Assembly (NCBI GenBank): GCA_019671135.1
Contig: JAHRHY010000006.1
Span: 992,001 to 1,056,000, forward strand
DNA from: Linnemannia hyalina
Lineage: Eukaryota; Mortierellomycota; Mortierellomycetes; Mortierellales; Mortierellaceae
Direction of reading: 5' to 3'
DNA: 64,000 nucleotides
Shown here: positions 53,263-64,000 of the stretch, in pieces
Numbering within the stretch: the first letter of the stretch is position 1
How the letters are laid out: each line of letters begins with the position of its first letter
The notes under the pieces: generated by a model
What the model was told of the DNA's origin: nothing
Database searches by the model: none
Seen by the model: only the letters and a program-made list of their open reading frames with translations
Made by a program: the position numbers and the translations under genes

Positions 53263-56200
53263 CTAATTGGTCTTTTTCCGGGTAAGCCGAATAGTCTTCT
53301 CTTTGGACAAGGTCGTGGGAGAGACAGCTTGGTTGGAGGGTATCATCATACTGGACTCGCGCGCCTTAGGGAACGCATTGTCCAGAATGCCAAGGAGGTG
53401 CTGAGACAGCGCTGCTGACTTGATCAGCACCTCTTCGCATAGTCGATTCGATGCCGGTTTCATCTCTACACAGTCCAGTTCATTCTCGTGCCGCCACAGC
53501 TGGAACACTGCTCCCGCAATATAAAGCTATCACCAAGTGGAAGAATGTAATGGTCAGATAACACGTTCAAATTTGCAAGTCAGAGAAAGAAAGAAGACCC
53601 TCATGGTCCCACTTTTTCATGAAACAAAAAAAAAAGTGTCAAAAATTTCGTTTCCGTACCTTTGGGTGTTGAATGGTGGCAGTTTTGATCTGCTTGCGGA
53701 CTTCAGAGACGGCTTCCAGCGTAGGTTTCCAATCTTCATCAGTTCCCGTCAGGAACACCTTTGTCAACCCCATATGTGCCGCTGCCTCAACAGCTCCCAA
53801 CATCATGGTCTTGACATCCATCATGCTTCCATAACTCAATCGACTGACAATATCATCCTCATAGACATAGCAACGGATATGGTCCTTGTACCGATCCGCC
53901 AGTTCCTTGGAGACGGTGCAAGCCGGTGCAAACGCGTGGCATTGAATTCTGAAGTTACCGTTCATCAACGACTGGAACTCATGCTGGTGGTCCAAGAGCA
54001 TCATAGTCAAGATCGACGCTGTACCACCTCCGAGACTGTGCCCAACAATGTTCAATGCCGAGACCTTATGCTTGGAGATGTAGGCAACAAGCTGAGGGAC
54101 AAGGTTGGTCATGAACCAATCCGCCGATGTCTTCACGCCTCCGTGAACAAGACCACCCTTCCACTGCTGGTACTCGCAAACCAGATCTGTAAGTGTATCG
54201 AATGCGCTCTATAATATTTAACGCGTTAATCATAGAATGATGTTAGCACATTGTTCGTTACTGTTCTCACGAGATATGCACAAGGTGATCGTTAACATGG
54301 TTTACCATTGTGCCTCGAATAGCTAGGACGATCGAGTTGGTGGCGCGATCCAGGGCAACATAGTAACTGGGGTGGAAGACCTTGGAGGCATGGAACTCGT
54401 AGGCCAGCAAGTCCTCCTGCGGGATGCGAAGGAAATCAATTGCGCAGGCATGGTCCGACCGCCAACGGATCAAGTCCTTCATGATCCCGTTTCCTTTGCC
54501 CACAAAGTTAATTCCTGCATAGCCCTAAAGCGGTAGTTATCATTTAAAAGGATAATAAGTTAACGACTGGTATTCCAAACAATAAGCAAAACCCGTAAGA
54601 ACACAGTGAACACATAGCATATCTCGGTGACTTACATAGGAAGCCATGGAGAATCGCCAAAAGTAACCAGCATGCTCGACTTGTTCCAATGTAGCCAGTC
54701 CGGTGTCTATTCTCTCGCTGGTCACGTCCCGGTAGTACCTCTCGAGAACAACGACCCCTGTCAAAATCTGTGCGTTCGTCAACTCAAAGCCTTGCCCCTA
54801 AAAAATAACCATGACCAACGACAAAGTTCGAAAAGATGCCACAAAATATTAGTGTCCGTTGAAGAATGTTCGTGAGCATAGTATTAGTCAAAAAAAAAAA
54901 AGTCAGCCGATCACTTGACATTCATTCCTCCCAACTGAACGAGATGAACTTACAAAGGCAGATGCAATTCGAATGACCGCCTTTACGACCTTTTGAGTCT
55001 CAGGTGCAATAGTCCATGACCCAACCATGTCCAGAATAGGATATTGGACGACCGTCTCGTCATCATCCACTGTTGCAAACTTGAGTTCCGCATGCTGATT
55101 CGTTCTAGGCTCCTTGTTCTCGGGGTCCTCATACTTTTGAAACCTCGTGTCCGAAGCGTCGTCCATCATCGCCTCCGAAAGTTGTGCCAAAAAATCGGAA
55201 TCCACCTCCAGTTCGTTCGATATCCTGGGTGCTGGTACAATCGACATGGGCGGTTCCGGATGTTCGTCTGGCTGTGGTGGCTTTTGATAGCGATAGTGAA
55301 CTCGAAGTTGAATGGCTCCAATGTTGGATGAGAGCGTCTTTTTGCCTGCGAGGTTCGACATTGTGCTAGCAGATTTCGTCCTGTCCCAAATTTCATAAAA
55401 ACTATCAAGCAAAGAAGAGGATGAATAGAAAAGGGGGTGAATGGGTGTGAGTCTCGTGAACATGAGTGATATGCAAAATTACATTGTGTATGCATTCAAT
55501 CTTTGAGAGGGAGGACGACCAAGAAAGGACCCCTTTATTCGCCATCGGACCCCGATCATGCCACAAAGCTCACCTGGTGAATGACTCTGGTAATCCTTGC
55601 AAGTGCGAAAGTTTGATCTCTGCTCGTCCGACATGCCTATCCCGGAGTAAAATGCTCCTGTCGTACAGATCCAGCTAGTAACATGAGAGATCAACGATTG
55701 TCAGTAAAAGCGTGATCCATCTCCAATGCAACCTTCTACTGGTGATGCCAATAGAGCAGCGAAATGAGGGATTGATCATCGAGGGAGGGTGTACCTGAAG
55801 ACTGTCAAAGAGCTGAGCGTGATAGGTGACGCGGAACTCGAACCCTTCGTTCCAATCCCCATGCTCTCGTTCCGATGTCGATGTCTGGTACGATTGATCT
55901 AAAGAAAAGTCAAATTGAGGTGGGACAAGGTTTCGTGTCAATCATATTATTTTCATTGGAAGGAACAATTCCATCATCATCGGCTAAGCGGATTTGCGCT
56001 TCGGGAGAGAAATAAGGAGGGAAGGAGGAAAAGTGGTAAGGGATCACTATACCTCCAAGCGTCAAGATGACATAGGGTCGCTGGAGGATCTGGTTGAGAT
56101 CAATCCTCTTAACATTGATCTAATGCAAAACAGGAAGAAAAGACCCACCATTGGTCGATATAAATCAGCACATTTTTCCTTGATAGAGTTGTTGGGCATC

Positions 56201-56718
56201 GTTTTCTTTTTTGTCACTTTGATCGGTCAAGGAGTCCAATGAGAGCTAAAGAGATAGAGAACAAGGCTTTCAAAGAAAGGGTCGCGAACCTGTAATCGTT
56301 TATCGGGCAAAGGACGCCATGGTCGCTGCTTAATCTCCTCGGACACCCTCGACAGCAATTGGGCTGCAGCGCTGGTATTAGTACCGTTGCTGTTGGTGCG
56401 GGGTTTCGAAGGCGAGTGGTGGAGGTCAGTCGGACTCGTGGCAATCAGGGACGACGTGGAAGACGATGCTGTTGATGTGCTTATGCTGCTTGTGGTGGAG
56501 AAGGTTCCAGAGGCACGTGTACCGGTAGGTGAGGTGATGTGGATGTCTGTCTGTGATGAGATGGCGGTCATGGTGGCGAGGGATGTGGTCATGCCAGGTC
56601 GTTGGGCAGGCTGTTGGGTGATGAGGTTTGGGAGAGTAGACGAGCTGTTGAGTCGTCCTGGTCCTAGCCCGGCTGAGGGCTTTGGTCGAGAGAAGAGCGC
56701 GGCCACCGCTTCTGACAT
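53263..56718 (-). CDS. C2-domain class 3 lipase (diacylglycerol-lipase-like)
   Basis: Nine exons, phases consistent: 56290-56718, 56053-56119, 55795-55898, 55574-55674, 54954-55401, 54636-54797, 54306-54524, 53660-54208 and 53263-53526, giving 780 residues. Residues 1-~140 are Ser/Thr-rich and disordered. About 143-275 are a C2 domain built from five exons (INVKRIDLNQILQRPYVILTL, SYQTSTSEREHGDWNEGFEF, LDLYDRSILLRDRHVG, ending GAIQLRVHYRYQ), likely for calcium or phospholipid binding. About 385-690 form a class 3 lipase with Ser568 in GHSLGGG and Asp629 in EDDIVSRLS, close to animal DAGL and plant/fungal Lipase_3 enzymes. It may hydrolyse diacylglycerol at membranes. The catalytic His was not identified with confidence. 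The first intron's donor GTTCGC is unusual; the joint rests on phase and C2 homology. Confidence 0.85.
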
Positions 56719-57190
56719 GATGGTGACGTAGAGGTTGCTTTGAAAAGGAAGTGAGGACTGAAATGTGATGAGAAGGTGAAAGTTGAATTCGGTTGGGGAT
56801 GGACAAAAAGAAATGAAAAAAAGGAATGACTTCACAGGCAAGGAACAAAGGCTGGAAAAATGAGAGCAGTGCATTCTTTCCATTCCAGCACGTGCCATTC
56901 AAACCGGCTTCGTGGACGTGCACGATCCTGTGGGGCAATATCTGTCCATCCACTCCCCTTCTTCCCAACTTCCCAAAACCTGATTTGGCCCTGCGGTATG
57001 GTCACATCAAGCCGATCCTTCAGTCCTTGGCAAGAAAAAAGAAACAAACAAACAAACAAAGAAAGATGATAAAAAGAGTGCAAGGATTATTATTATCAAG
57101 TGTGGGATCTATGGTACAAAAAAGGAGGCAGTTGTTTACAGGAAAAAAAGAGAACCCCTAGCGCAAAGAAGAGGGGGGATGCGAAAAATC
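56719..57190. other. promoter of the C2-lipase / 3' flank of the DMT gene
   Basis: Tandem minus-strand spacing, A-rich on the plus strand near 57030-57070. I see no gene. Confidence 0.55.
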
Positions 57191-59193
57191 TCAGCGACTC
57201 GAAGTTGGGCGCAAAAGGCGCTCTGTCTCGTCGCGTGAAATAGAGCGCTCATGTCCATGGCGTTCCTCAGAAACAAGGGCTGAAGCGGCTACAGCGGCTG
57301 TCGGACAAGACGCTGCGGATCGGATCGCCACTTCTTCCTCTCGCTCCGCTTCATCCCTCTCGCTCAAAGCCACGCCGTTGACTCCAAAGAATCCCGCAAG
57401 TACCAATCCTGCTCCCACCCAATAAGCAGCTCCAAGAACTCGGCCATATCCAACCACATCTCCCAAAAGCGCCAAAGGAATCGTCAGCGAGAGACCAAGA
57501 GTCACCACCAATGGTGAAGTCATCAACATACTAAGAAGCCAAAGGTAATCCGAACTAATAATCAACAAGAAGGACAATAGTAGCAACATAGAAAAGTATT
57601 AGTGAGATGGATGATGGGCAGTTGCAGCTCAACCTTTCAACGCATTGACAGCTCGGGAGTTATCTGTGTAAAAGAAAAAGTGAGATATGCATCCTTACAC
57701 AAAGGTGCCAACGATGGCGTTAATTCCGATCATCCAAACGATCTTTGTGTCAGCAGGCAGCTCAAAGGGCTCGATTCCTGTCCAGTGAAGCACTCCAAAC
57801 ATGGGCCAGAGCAGCACAAGGTTGAAAAGTCCCACGAATCCGAAAAAGAGGGACATGTTGACTCGACTCTCACTTTGGATCTTGACTTTGAGAAGGACAG
57901 TGTAGCATCCATAAAACAAGGCCGATATCAGCGCAAGAAAATCTCCAAAAAGGGGCGCAATCGGTGCCTTGGGGTCCAGCAGCAAGTCGTTCGTTTCGCT
58001 CCGATCCGACTCACTGACAAGGGCGACTCCCGCCACACTGGCGCAGACTGCAAGCAATTTGAGCGTGCTGAATGATTCCGTCTTGAGAATTGCGCCGATA
58101 GCGAGGGTGAAAAATCCTGACATTGACGCCAAAATGGTCGAACTGGCCACAGTGGTATAGGCGAGAGAGGCATTGGTCGCCCAGTTGGCAGCAAACCAGA
58201 GAATGCAAAAGGTAAAGCTGAGCTCTGCGATTTCCCGATGGGTCAATGGCTGATCATCCTGTGCTAATGCCAATGAACCTCCTTCTTCCAGAGTTGACGC
58301 CGCATCTGATTGAGATGCTCCTGCTCCAGAAGATGGTGTCCCTACTACAATTCCTGACCCTGGCTGACCCATAGTCCCGTATGTCCTATTTTCAAAAGCA
58401 TGATTGACATGCGCAGACAGACAGACACGAGTTAGACTGGAAAAAATGGAAAAAAGGACGCAGCATGTCGCACCTTGTACATCGTCTGACAGTCGATAAT
58501 AACGTGAGAGCCCCTAATAAAGGCGTCTTTTTGTCTTGCACGCATTGGTCATTTCGATCTGCAGGTAGCAAGTATTGTTTCCCCTTTTTGTGGGCTCATA
58601 CCTGGTGTTGGATGATGGTTGCTTAGAAGACTCTTCGGTCACAGTCGACATTTGCTTTTCGGACCGCGATAAGAATCTAGTCCAGAAATAACCACGACCA
58701 AGGCCACCAGCACAGGACTCGCGCCAATGATGGAAGAGCGGACCCAGGAGGTAGAATGAGAAGGAGGCGGTGTTGACATATGTGACAAAGAAGGGTTTGT
58801 TGTAATTTTGCCCTGCAAAGATATTCTGAATGGCCCGCAATGAAAAGGAGAGCGCGGTGGAAGCAAAGAGCAGTCAAGACGGGCGCAGGCACATCATGGT
58901 CGTACAAAAAGGGAGTCATTCGCACATTCGATGGCGTGATAGGCACAGAGACATGATAGCAAGGGGAGAGACAAATCAAGGGAAAAATAAAGACTGCAGA
59001 TCAGCTGCTGTTGGTTTGATTCTCTTCTCATCCGGAGTACACAAAAAAGAAAAGCATGACTAAAACGACCATTGCGCAGAAAAGACAAGGGGCGTACGTT
59101 CATGAGGAAACTGGAGGAGACCCAGATGCAGACGACGGAGAGGAGGGCGAGGATGCCGATAGTGTACCGGGTAACTCCTATATTTGGTGGCAT
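57191..59193 (-). CDS. DMT-superfamily membrane transporter (Thi74 / YML018C / SLC35F-like)
   Basis: Exons 59098-59193, 58602-58825, 57699-58385 and 57191-57554 give 456 residues with about ten predicted helices. The start MPPNIGVTRYTIGILALLSVVCIWVSSSFLMN followed by IFAGQNYNKPFFVTYVNTASF is the signature seen in yeast Thi74 and YML018C, vacuolar-membrane proteins of unknown substrate (the thiamine link in yeast is regulatory). A ~75-residue polar loop sits between the second and third helices. It is followed by FCILWFAANWATNASLAYTTVASSTILASMSG, YGCYTVLLKV, and a last exon with SDYLWLLSMLMTSPLVVTLGLSLTIPLAL. The C-terminal 55 residues are charged and cytosolic. Substrate not inferable. No riboswitch-like leader was seen. 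Confidence 0.88.
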
Positions 59194-59681
59194 GCTGTTG
59201 TATGTATGTGTGTCTGTGTGCGTGTTGTTATGTGGGTTCCCGTTCTTGCAGGTAAGAGGGGGGGTATTGCGACAGGGTCCGGGTTTCCAGTGTGTGTGCT
59301 AGAGAGGAGAGTATTTGTTCGAGTGGGTCTGTGTGAAAGTAAAGAGGGTCTGTTCGTTGGTGGCGGCGGTGATTGTAGACGGGGTATGAGTAGATACAGA
59401 GATGAGATGAAAAGGAACGAACGGGATGTGAAAAAATGAGCGGGGACGGAGAAGAGCGAGCAGAGAAGAATAAGAAAAAGGAAGAGAAGCATCGCTCTTT
59501 TCTTGAGAAAAAGGATTTTCATTACTTTTTTTTTCTTTGGGGTCCAACCATCACGTGCAATGTGCCACTCCATCCACGCGACAGAACCCTGTTTTTGGAT
59601 TATGCTCATTTATTCACAGGACAACACGACCATTACCGATGTTCACTACTACAAAATACGAGTATCTTCAATTGCTCAAGC
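59194..59681. other. promoter of the DMT gene / 3' flank of the MFS gene
   Basis: Includes a minus-strand C/T-rich leader immediately upstream of the DMT start. No coding sequence supported. Confidence 0.5.
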
Positions 59682-62013
59682 TCAGATCTTGACAAAAAGA
59701 CGGGGCTCAATTGACAGTCGATAGGAAAGCAACAAAAAGGCACCTACCATAGGCACCGCACCCGCAAAGACAATCGCCCAATGGTACGACCCACCCGACG
59801 CCGAAACAATCGCCGACGCAATAGGTGTTCCCAGCATGTTACCTATTCCATTTTATCCCGTCACATTGACGACATATGTTTAGTATATCTTTTTCTGTAT
59901 GTGCTTCAATAACCATAGTCAACATCCCTTTCAAAAGAAGCCAAGAAAGAAACTTACCAAAGAGGTTGCTAGAGTACAACATCCCAACCGCAGCAGCCAA
60001 CTTCTCAACCCCCACAATCTCAGCCGCAACCACAGGGAACAGACTCACAAACCCACCTCCATTGACGCCATAAAAGATCACAAACACCACCGACATCGCC
60101 AACGTCTTTGCGTTCAGCCAAAACACTAAACAGGATAGTCCACCCAGGAATGTACAGGTGAAAAGCACATTAAAACGTCCATATCTGTCGGACGCGATGC
60201 CCAAGATGATTCGAGAGACAGCGTTGATGCCTGAAAAGATCCCGACGAGTGTTGCGCCTGTAGTTTTGTCCATCCCGTATTTGACGACGTAGGTTGGGAG
60301 GAGGTACACGGGTGTCAAGTATCCAAATGTCACCAGCACTCCCTACACATGTTGAATAAAACAAAGATCGCGTTAGTTACCAATGATCATTCGTTTATCC
60401 GCAACACGCCTTCTATTTTTTCCTGGAAGCAGTCTGTGGCACTTACCATGAAGTACATGGTTGTAAAACCGCGATCCTTAAAAAGCGACAAATCAAACAA
60501 CGGACCACCCTTCTTGATAGGTGGAACACGCGTCCGGATACAAGGCAACACCGAAAACACGACCACAACGAACATGATCGCCATGATCCGTAGAGCCCAC
60601 TCATATCCAAGGCGACTGATTAGATACCGGTTTAAGGGCGCCAATGCAGCACCTCCAATTCCTGATCCTGCGACCGAGATTCCTGTTGCTAAACCTCTCT
60701 TTTTGTCGAACCATTGGACGGGGACCGTTAGTGCTGGGAGGATGGCCATTCCTATTAGATGTGCATGGGTTGTAGTTGGGGGGGTGGGGGGGTTGATTAG
60801 TCAACAAAGTCTCGGCTGAATGAGTTGTTTTGTGGATAGGGGTGTGCACATTCAAGAACCTTAATGACAGGCGCCAACAAAAAAAAAAAAAAAAAAAAAA
60901 GGACAACGTGCGACACGAGTGAGTTTTTTTCTTCCTCCTTCAACCTCTCCTGAAAAAGCTGCGGGCAGAGTGTTAGAGCAAGGGCGTTTGCTGCACTCTG
61001 CATGTCCAAACGGCCAATGCGATCCATCAATCAAACAAAAAATGGCAAGATGAACAAAAGAGGAACAACATACCTGCGCCAAGTCCGAACATGAGTCCCT
61101 TTTGCCGATACGCAAGAAGCAAACACAAAAAAACAGGTAAAATTAGTTAGTCAGTCAGGAGTAAGGTGGATGAATAGAGCTCAGATCGATCGCTTGATCT
61201 CCTCCTTCCCCCCCTTCTCATCTTCCACATACCCTTCATTTCTAAAAAAAAAAAAAAAAAAAAACCACCCAACAAACTTTTTTCTTCCTCACTCATAACA
61301 CTTTTTTCCCTCTGCTTTTGCCTACCTGGGTCAAATACAACTGCCAAACCTTCGTCACAAAGCTCGCTGCAACCAACCCGCAGGCACTGATAACAATCCC
61401 TGTAGCAATGATGGGTCGGGTTCCAAACCGTCGGATCATACTCGACTGGAAGGGTCCTGTAATAAACACACTTCCTGCACCAATGGTCCCTGCCCATGAG
61501 ATTTCTGTCAGTACCGCGCCTGGAAAGACGTTTTCGTTGACAAAGTGTTCTTGGTATACGCCCCATGAGAAGTTAAACCCGAAGCAGCTATTGAAGAAGG
61601 AAGGAAGGATGAGTAAAAAAGTAGAGGGGGGATTACCGAGAAAAATTAGCAGGGAGGGATGGCACAAAGAGCAAAACAAACAAAATAAAAATTCAGGAAC
61701 AGATGCATTCCCCTTACCAGAACTGGATCATGAATGCGCCCAACACAACCAGCCATCCAAACCCACCATCCGGGAAGGTCATTGGAACCTTTGGTAATTC
61801 ATCGTCATCCTGTCCCTTGCCACTGCCAAAACTTGCCTCAAGGTCTTTGGACTCGTTCCTTTCAATCTTGGACGGATTCTCAATCGTATCTAATGGATTT
61901 GTATCTGGGGAGAGAGTTGCGATGCTAATCTTTTCGTCGAGTTCGCTGTTGGTTGTGTTGTTGCGGTTCATTGTGTCTGATGGACGATCGGCTGATTGAG
62001 TTGTAGTAGCCAT
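59682..62013 (-). CDS. MFS transporter, fungal monocarboxylate-transporter type
   Basis: Exons 61718-62013, 61326-61587, 61074-61098, 60447-60751, 59958-60342 and 59682-59842 give 477 residues in consistent phase, with about twelve helices. An ~75-residue Ser/Asp-rich cytosolic N-terminus leads to FPDGGFGWLVVLGAFMIQF. The family signature continues: FNFSWGVYQEHF, LTEISWAGTIGAGSVF, QLYLTQGLMFGLGAG (through the 25-nt third exon), LPALTVPVQWFDKKRGLATGISVAGSGIGG, and SGINAVSRIILGIASDRYGR in the second half. These match MCT-like fungal proteins (Mch/ESBP6-type) that move carboxylates or riboflavin. The last exon reads straight to the stop (VGAFLLLSYRLSIEPRLF). Two A-runs of 21-22 bases on the plus strand (pyrimidine tracts on the coding strand) lie in introns 2 and 3. 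Confidence 0.9.
60879..60900 (+). repeat. A22 homopolymer in intron 3 of the MFS gene
   Basis: Reads T22 on the coding strand, about 130 nt before the exon 4 acceptor. Confidence 0.9.
61244..61264 (+). repeat. A21 homopolymer in intron 2 of the MFS gene
   Basis: Reads T21 on the coding strand. It lies between exons 2 and 3, near the middle of the intron. Confidence 0.9.
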
Positions 62014-62887
62014 GGCTTGCAATGAAGGGTGGATGGTTTTATTTTTGCCGTTGTCCTTTTTGACTGCGTATGTTTTGTTCAATGTTGTTCACAAAAAGTT
62101 AAGTGAAATAGAAGTGAAAGTGAGAGTGAGAATGCGGTGGATGCAGTATTGGGTGAAGTATAAAGTAGAAAGTGAAAAGAAAAGGAACGAAAGAAGCTTG
62201 AATGATGGAAAGTATGAAACCATGGCCCTTCCTCATCGATTTAAATACCAGGACCTGAGCCACATTCGTGACCAATGCGCCTTTTCGAATCGATACCATG
62301 AACAGGAGCATCTTTTGTTTTCTATTTCGTTCTGCTTGCCGCCCCAAAAAGAAAAATGAACAACAAAAGACCCCAGGCAGGCGCGATTAGAATAGGTCTA
62401 TAAACACAAAAACTGTCATTATGAATCCCAAAAAGGGTGGGAAATAGACGACTGGGCGACAACTGGACCAACGACGATACAGGATACAGGTGGTTGTGGG
62501 GTGAGTCAAGGAAAAGGGATACGCAAAAAGCCAAAATAAAATTCGGAGTGCGCGCATTTTTTGGGTTTTACGCCGCCGTATCTTGATACACATTTATCCG
62601 CCCCGCATGGGTTGCCTCTGTTGCACATACTCCATCCTCTTATCGCTCATCCTGTCAACAAACCTGACACAGGCGATCAATTGGACTAAAAAAAAAAACC
62701 ACTGTAGCTTTAGACATGGCAAAGGGCGATCGCAAGAAAAGGACGTAAAAAATATGTCTATTTCCATAAGCAAATCATGGCTCAGCATCTACTCCGTGTA
62801 AACACCAAACAATACCTTATTATTTTTGTATGGGTCAAGGACCCTTGTCAATTACTCCGTGATGCCTTTTTTTTATTTGTAAGACTC
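62014..62887. other. promoter of the MFS gene / 3' flank of the hydrolase gene
   Basis: Upstream DNA of the MFS start. Short frames only and no recognised coding sequence. Confidence 0.5.
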
Positions 62888-63892
62888 CTAGGACTCCCGC
62901 TTGAGTGCCTCATCTACCATGACTCGGACGCGTTTGACAGTCTCCTCGCCCATAGGATAGTAATCAAAATTCTTGGCTGGGTTAAACATCTCCATATGGG
63001 CCTCAATCTCATCCTGACCAGAACACTCGCGCGCAGAGAAGAATGGCTCCGTCACGTCCGAAATGGATGTCAATTCGACAAATGTCCTTGAACCAGACGT
63101 CCAATTGTTGGTTGAGCCCGCAGGGATGCGGACTCGGGTATAAAAACAGTGGAATCCAATTGGCAATCGAAGAATATCATCCACCCTATGTAAAGTGAGT
63201 AATTGAAAAGATAGGATGAGCCAACATGACCTTGTACTTCCACACAAATAATAACAGTTGTCCACTGAATGTTTGGCAAAGTTACCTTTGTTTGAGCTGG
63301 ACACTGTTCCAGAGGATGCCCACAAACTGGATGTGCGAGGTCACGTACTGCATCCCGCCGTTCATGTGCTTGTTGATAACAACGGCCGCACCAGTCGCAG
63401 CCACAGCAGCTCCAATGCCGAGTGCAATCGATCCCCAGCCCCATCCACTACTAGCAGGCTTTGGCTCCTTCTTCTCCGTTTTGACCGCTGCTGACGAGAA
63501 CAAAGACGCAGCGCTAAATCCCCCAGGCACTGTTGCTGCAGACGACGTCTGATTCCGACTCCGAGTGTTAGAGTCGTACCCTGTCGCTGTTGCTCCCGCT
63601 GTTGCTCCCGCTGTTGCTCCCGCTGCTCCTACTGCTTCCGCTGCTCCTATTGTTCCCGCTGCTCCTGTTTTAGATGCCGACATTGAACTCCAAGCTGCAG
63701 CGGCGGGCAAGTAGGCTGCCGAAGCGAGAGAATAGACACCAGACGCCTTTTGCGCCAATCCTGCCGCTCGCTCATAGGCTGCCTGTGTGAAGATGGAGTG
63801 GTTCAGGCCGTAGTAGGGTGTGTCGAATGCCAAGATTCCAACGACGGGCGACTTTTGTGGAAGCTTTTCCAGATATAGTGCAGCATCAGCCG
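62888..63892 (-). CDS. lipase-like alpha/beta hydrolase (DUF676-type), 3' part only
   Basis: Two exons are visible, 63286-63892 and 62888-63185, joined in phase 2. The gene enters from the right edge with an intron (acceptor at 63893-63895), so the start and the nucleophile-elbow GHSxG region are missing. About 300 residues are seen. The first exon opens with AADAALYLEKLPQKSPVVG then ILAFDTPYYGLNHSIF, typical of fungal DUF676/PGAP1-like hydrolases just after the catalytic serine. A low-complexity Ala/Gly stretch and a Gly-rich hydrophobic segment (IALGIGAAVAATGAAVVI) follow; the latter may be a membrane anchor. The last exon holds FHCFYTRV, then CSGQDEIEAHMEMFNP and YYPMGEETV near the end, containing the probable catalytic His in EIEAHMEMF. 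Exact substrate unknown. Confidence 0.65.
63587..63670 (+). repeat. imperfect 12-bp minisatellite in the hydrolase coding sequence
   Basis: GCTGTTGCTCCC and variants repeat about six times, encoding the Gly-Ala-Thr-Ala run (GATAGATAGAT). The period is a multiple of three, so length changes would keep the frame. Confidence 0.8.
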
Positions 63893-64000
63893 CTAAAATA
63901 GTTCCAAGAAAAAGAAGAAAAAAAAAGTTCCATGGTTACTGTTCTGTTTCGAGAGTTCCTCAAATGATTTTGCCATGTGGGTGTCTGGCTTTTTTTTGTT

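Overview
The window looks like nuclear DNA of an early-diverging filamentous fungus, most plausibly Mucoromycota and of the Mortierellaceae type. This is an inference from gene content and style. Most genes carry several GT-AG introns of about 50-500 bp. Long pyrimidine tracts precede several start codons. Highly expressed genes prefer C-ending codons. Fungal genes such as the DASH subunit DAD4 sit beside an Na,K-ATPase-like pump. No rRNA, tRNA, CRISPR array or transposon coding sequence was recognised.

Layout, left to right. 1-2.4 kb (minus): a Derlin cut by the left edge, then thymidylate synthase. 5.5-9.3 kb (plus): a type II alkali-cation P-type ATPase. 9.7-12.6 kb (minus): a coiled-coil, possibly dynein-adaptor-like protein. 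15.1-17.7 kb (plus): a Ded1/DDX3 DEAD-box helicase. 18.2-24.9 kb (minus): a tandem family of single-pass membrane proteins, one intact and two decayed, all keeping an LPxY motif in the tail. 25.5-25.9 kb (plus): the tiny two-exon DAD4. 26.1-28.4 kb (minus): a vacuolar-type amino acid transporter. 29.8-31.4 kb (plus): PEX11 with a 12-nt exon. 33.5-35.8 kb (plus): UDP-glucose 6-dehydrogenase. 40.8-48.7 kb (plus): a very long VPS9-domain Rab exchange factor behind a pyrimidine-rich leader. 50.4-53.1 kb (plus): a dead and an intact copy of an NPC2/ML-type secreted protein. 53.3-63.9 kb (minus): a C2-plus-class-3-lipase protein, a DMT transporter of the Thi74/YML018C type, an MFS monocarboxylate-type transporter, and the 3' half of a lipase-like alpha/beta hydrolase.

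These are independent eukaryotic genes, not an operon. Membrane traffic and lipid handling recur (Derlin, VPS9 protein, PEX11, ML protein, C2-lipase, hydrolase), as do membrane transport genes (P-ATPase, AVT-type, DMT, MFS). The least explained part is the 18.2-24.9 kb family, whose domain structure suggests an extracytoplasmic glycoprotein with a cytosolic tail able to recruit a Nedd4/Rsp5-type ubiquitin ligase. Gene structures were built by hand from splice signals, reading phase and homology recalled from memory, without any search. Exon limits given in the entries all agree in phase.
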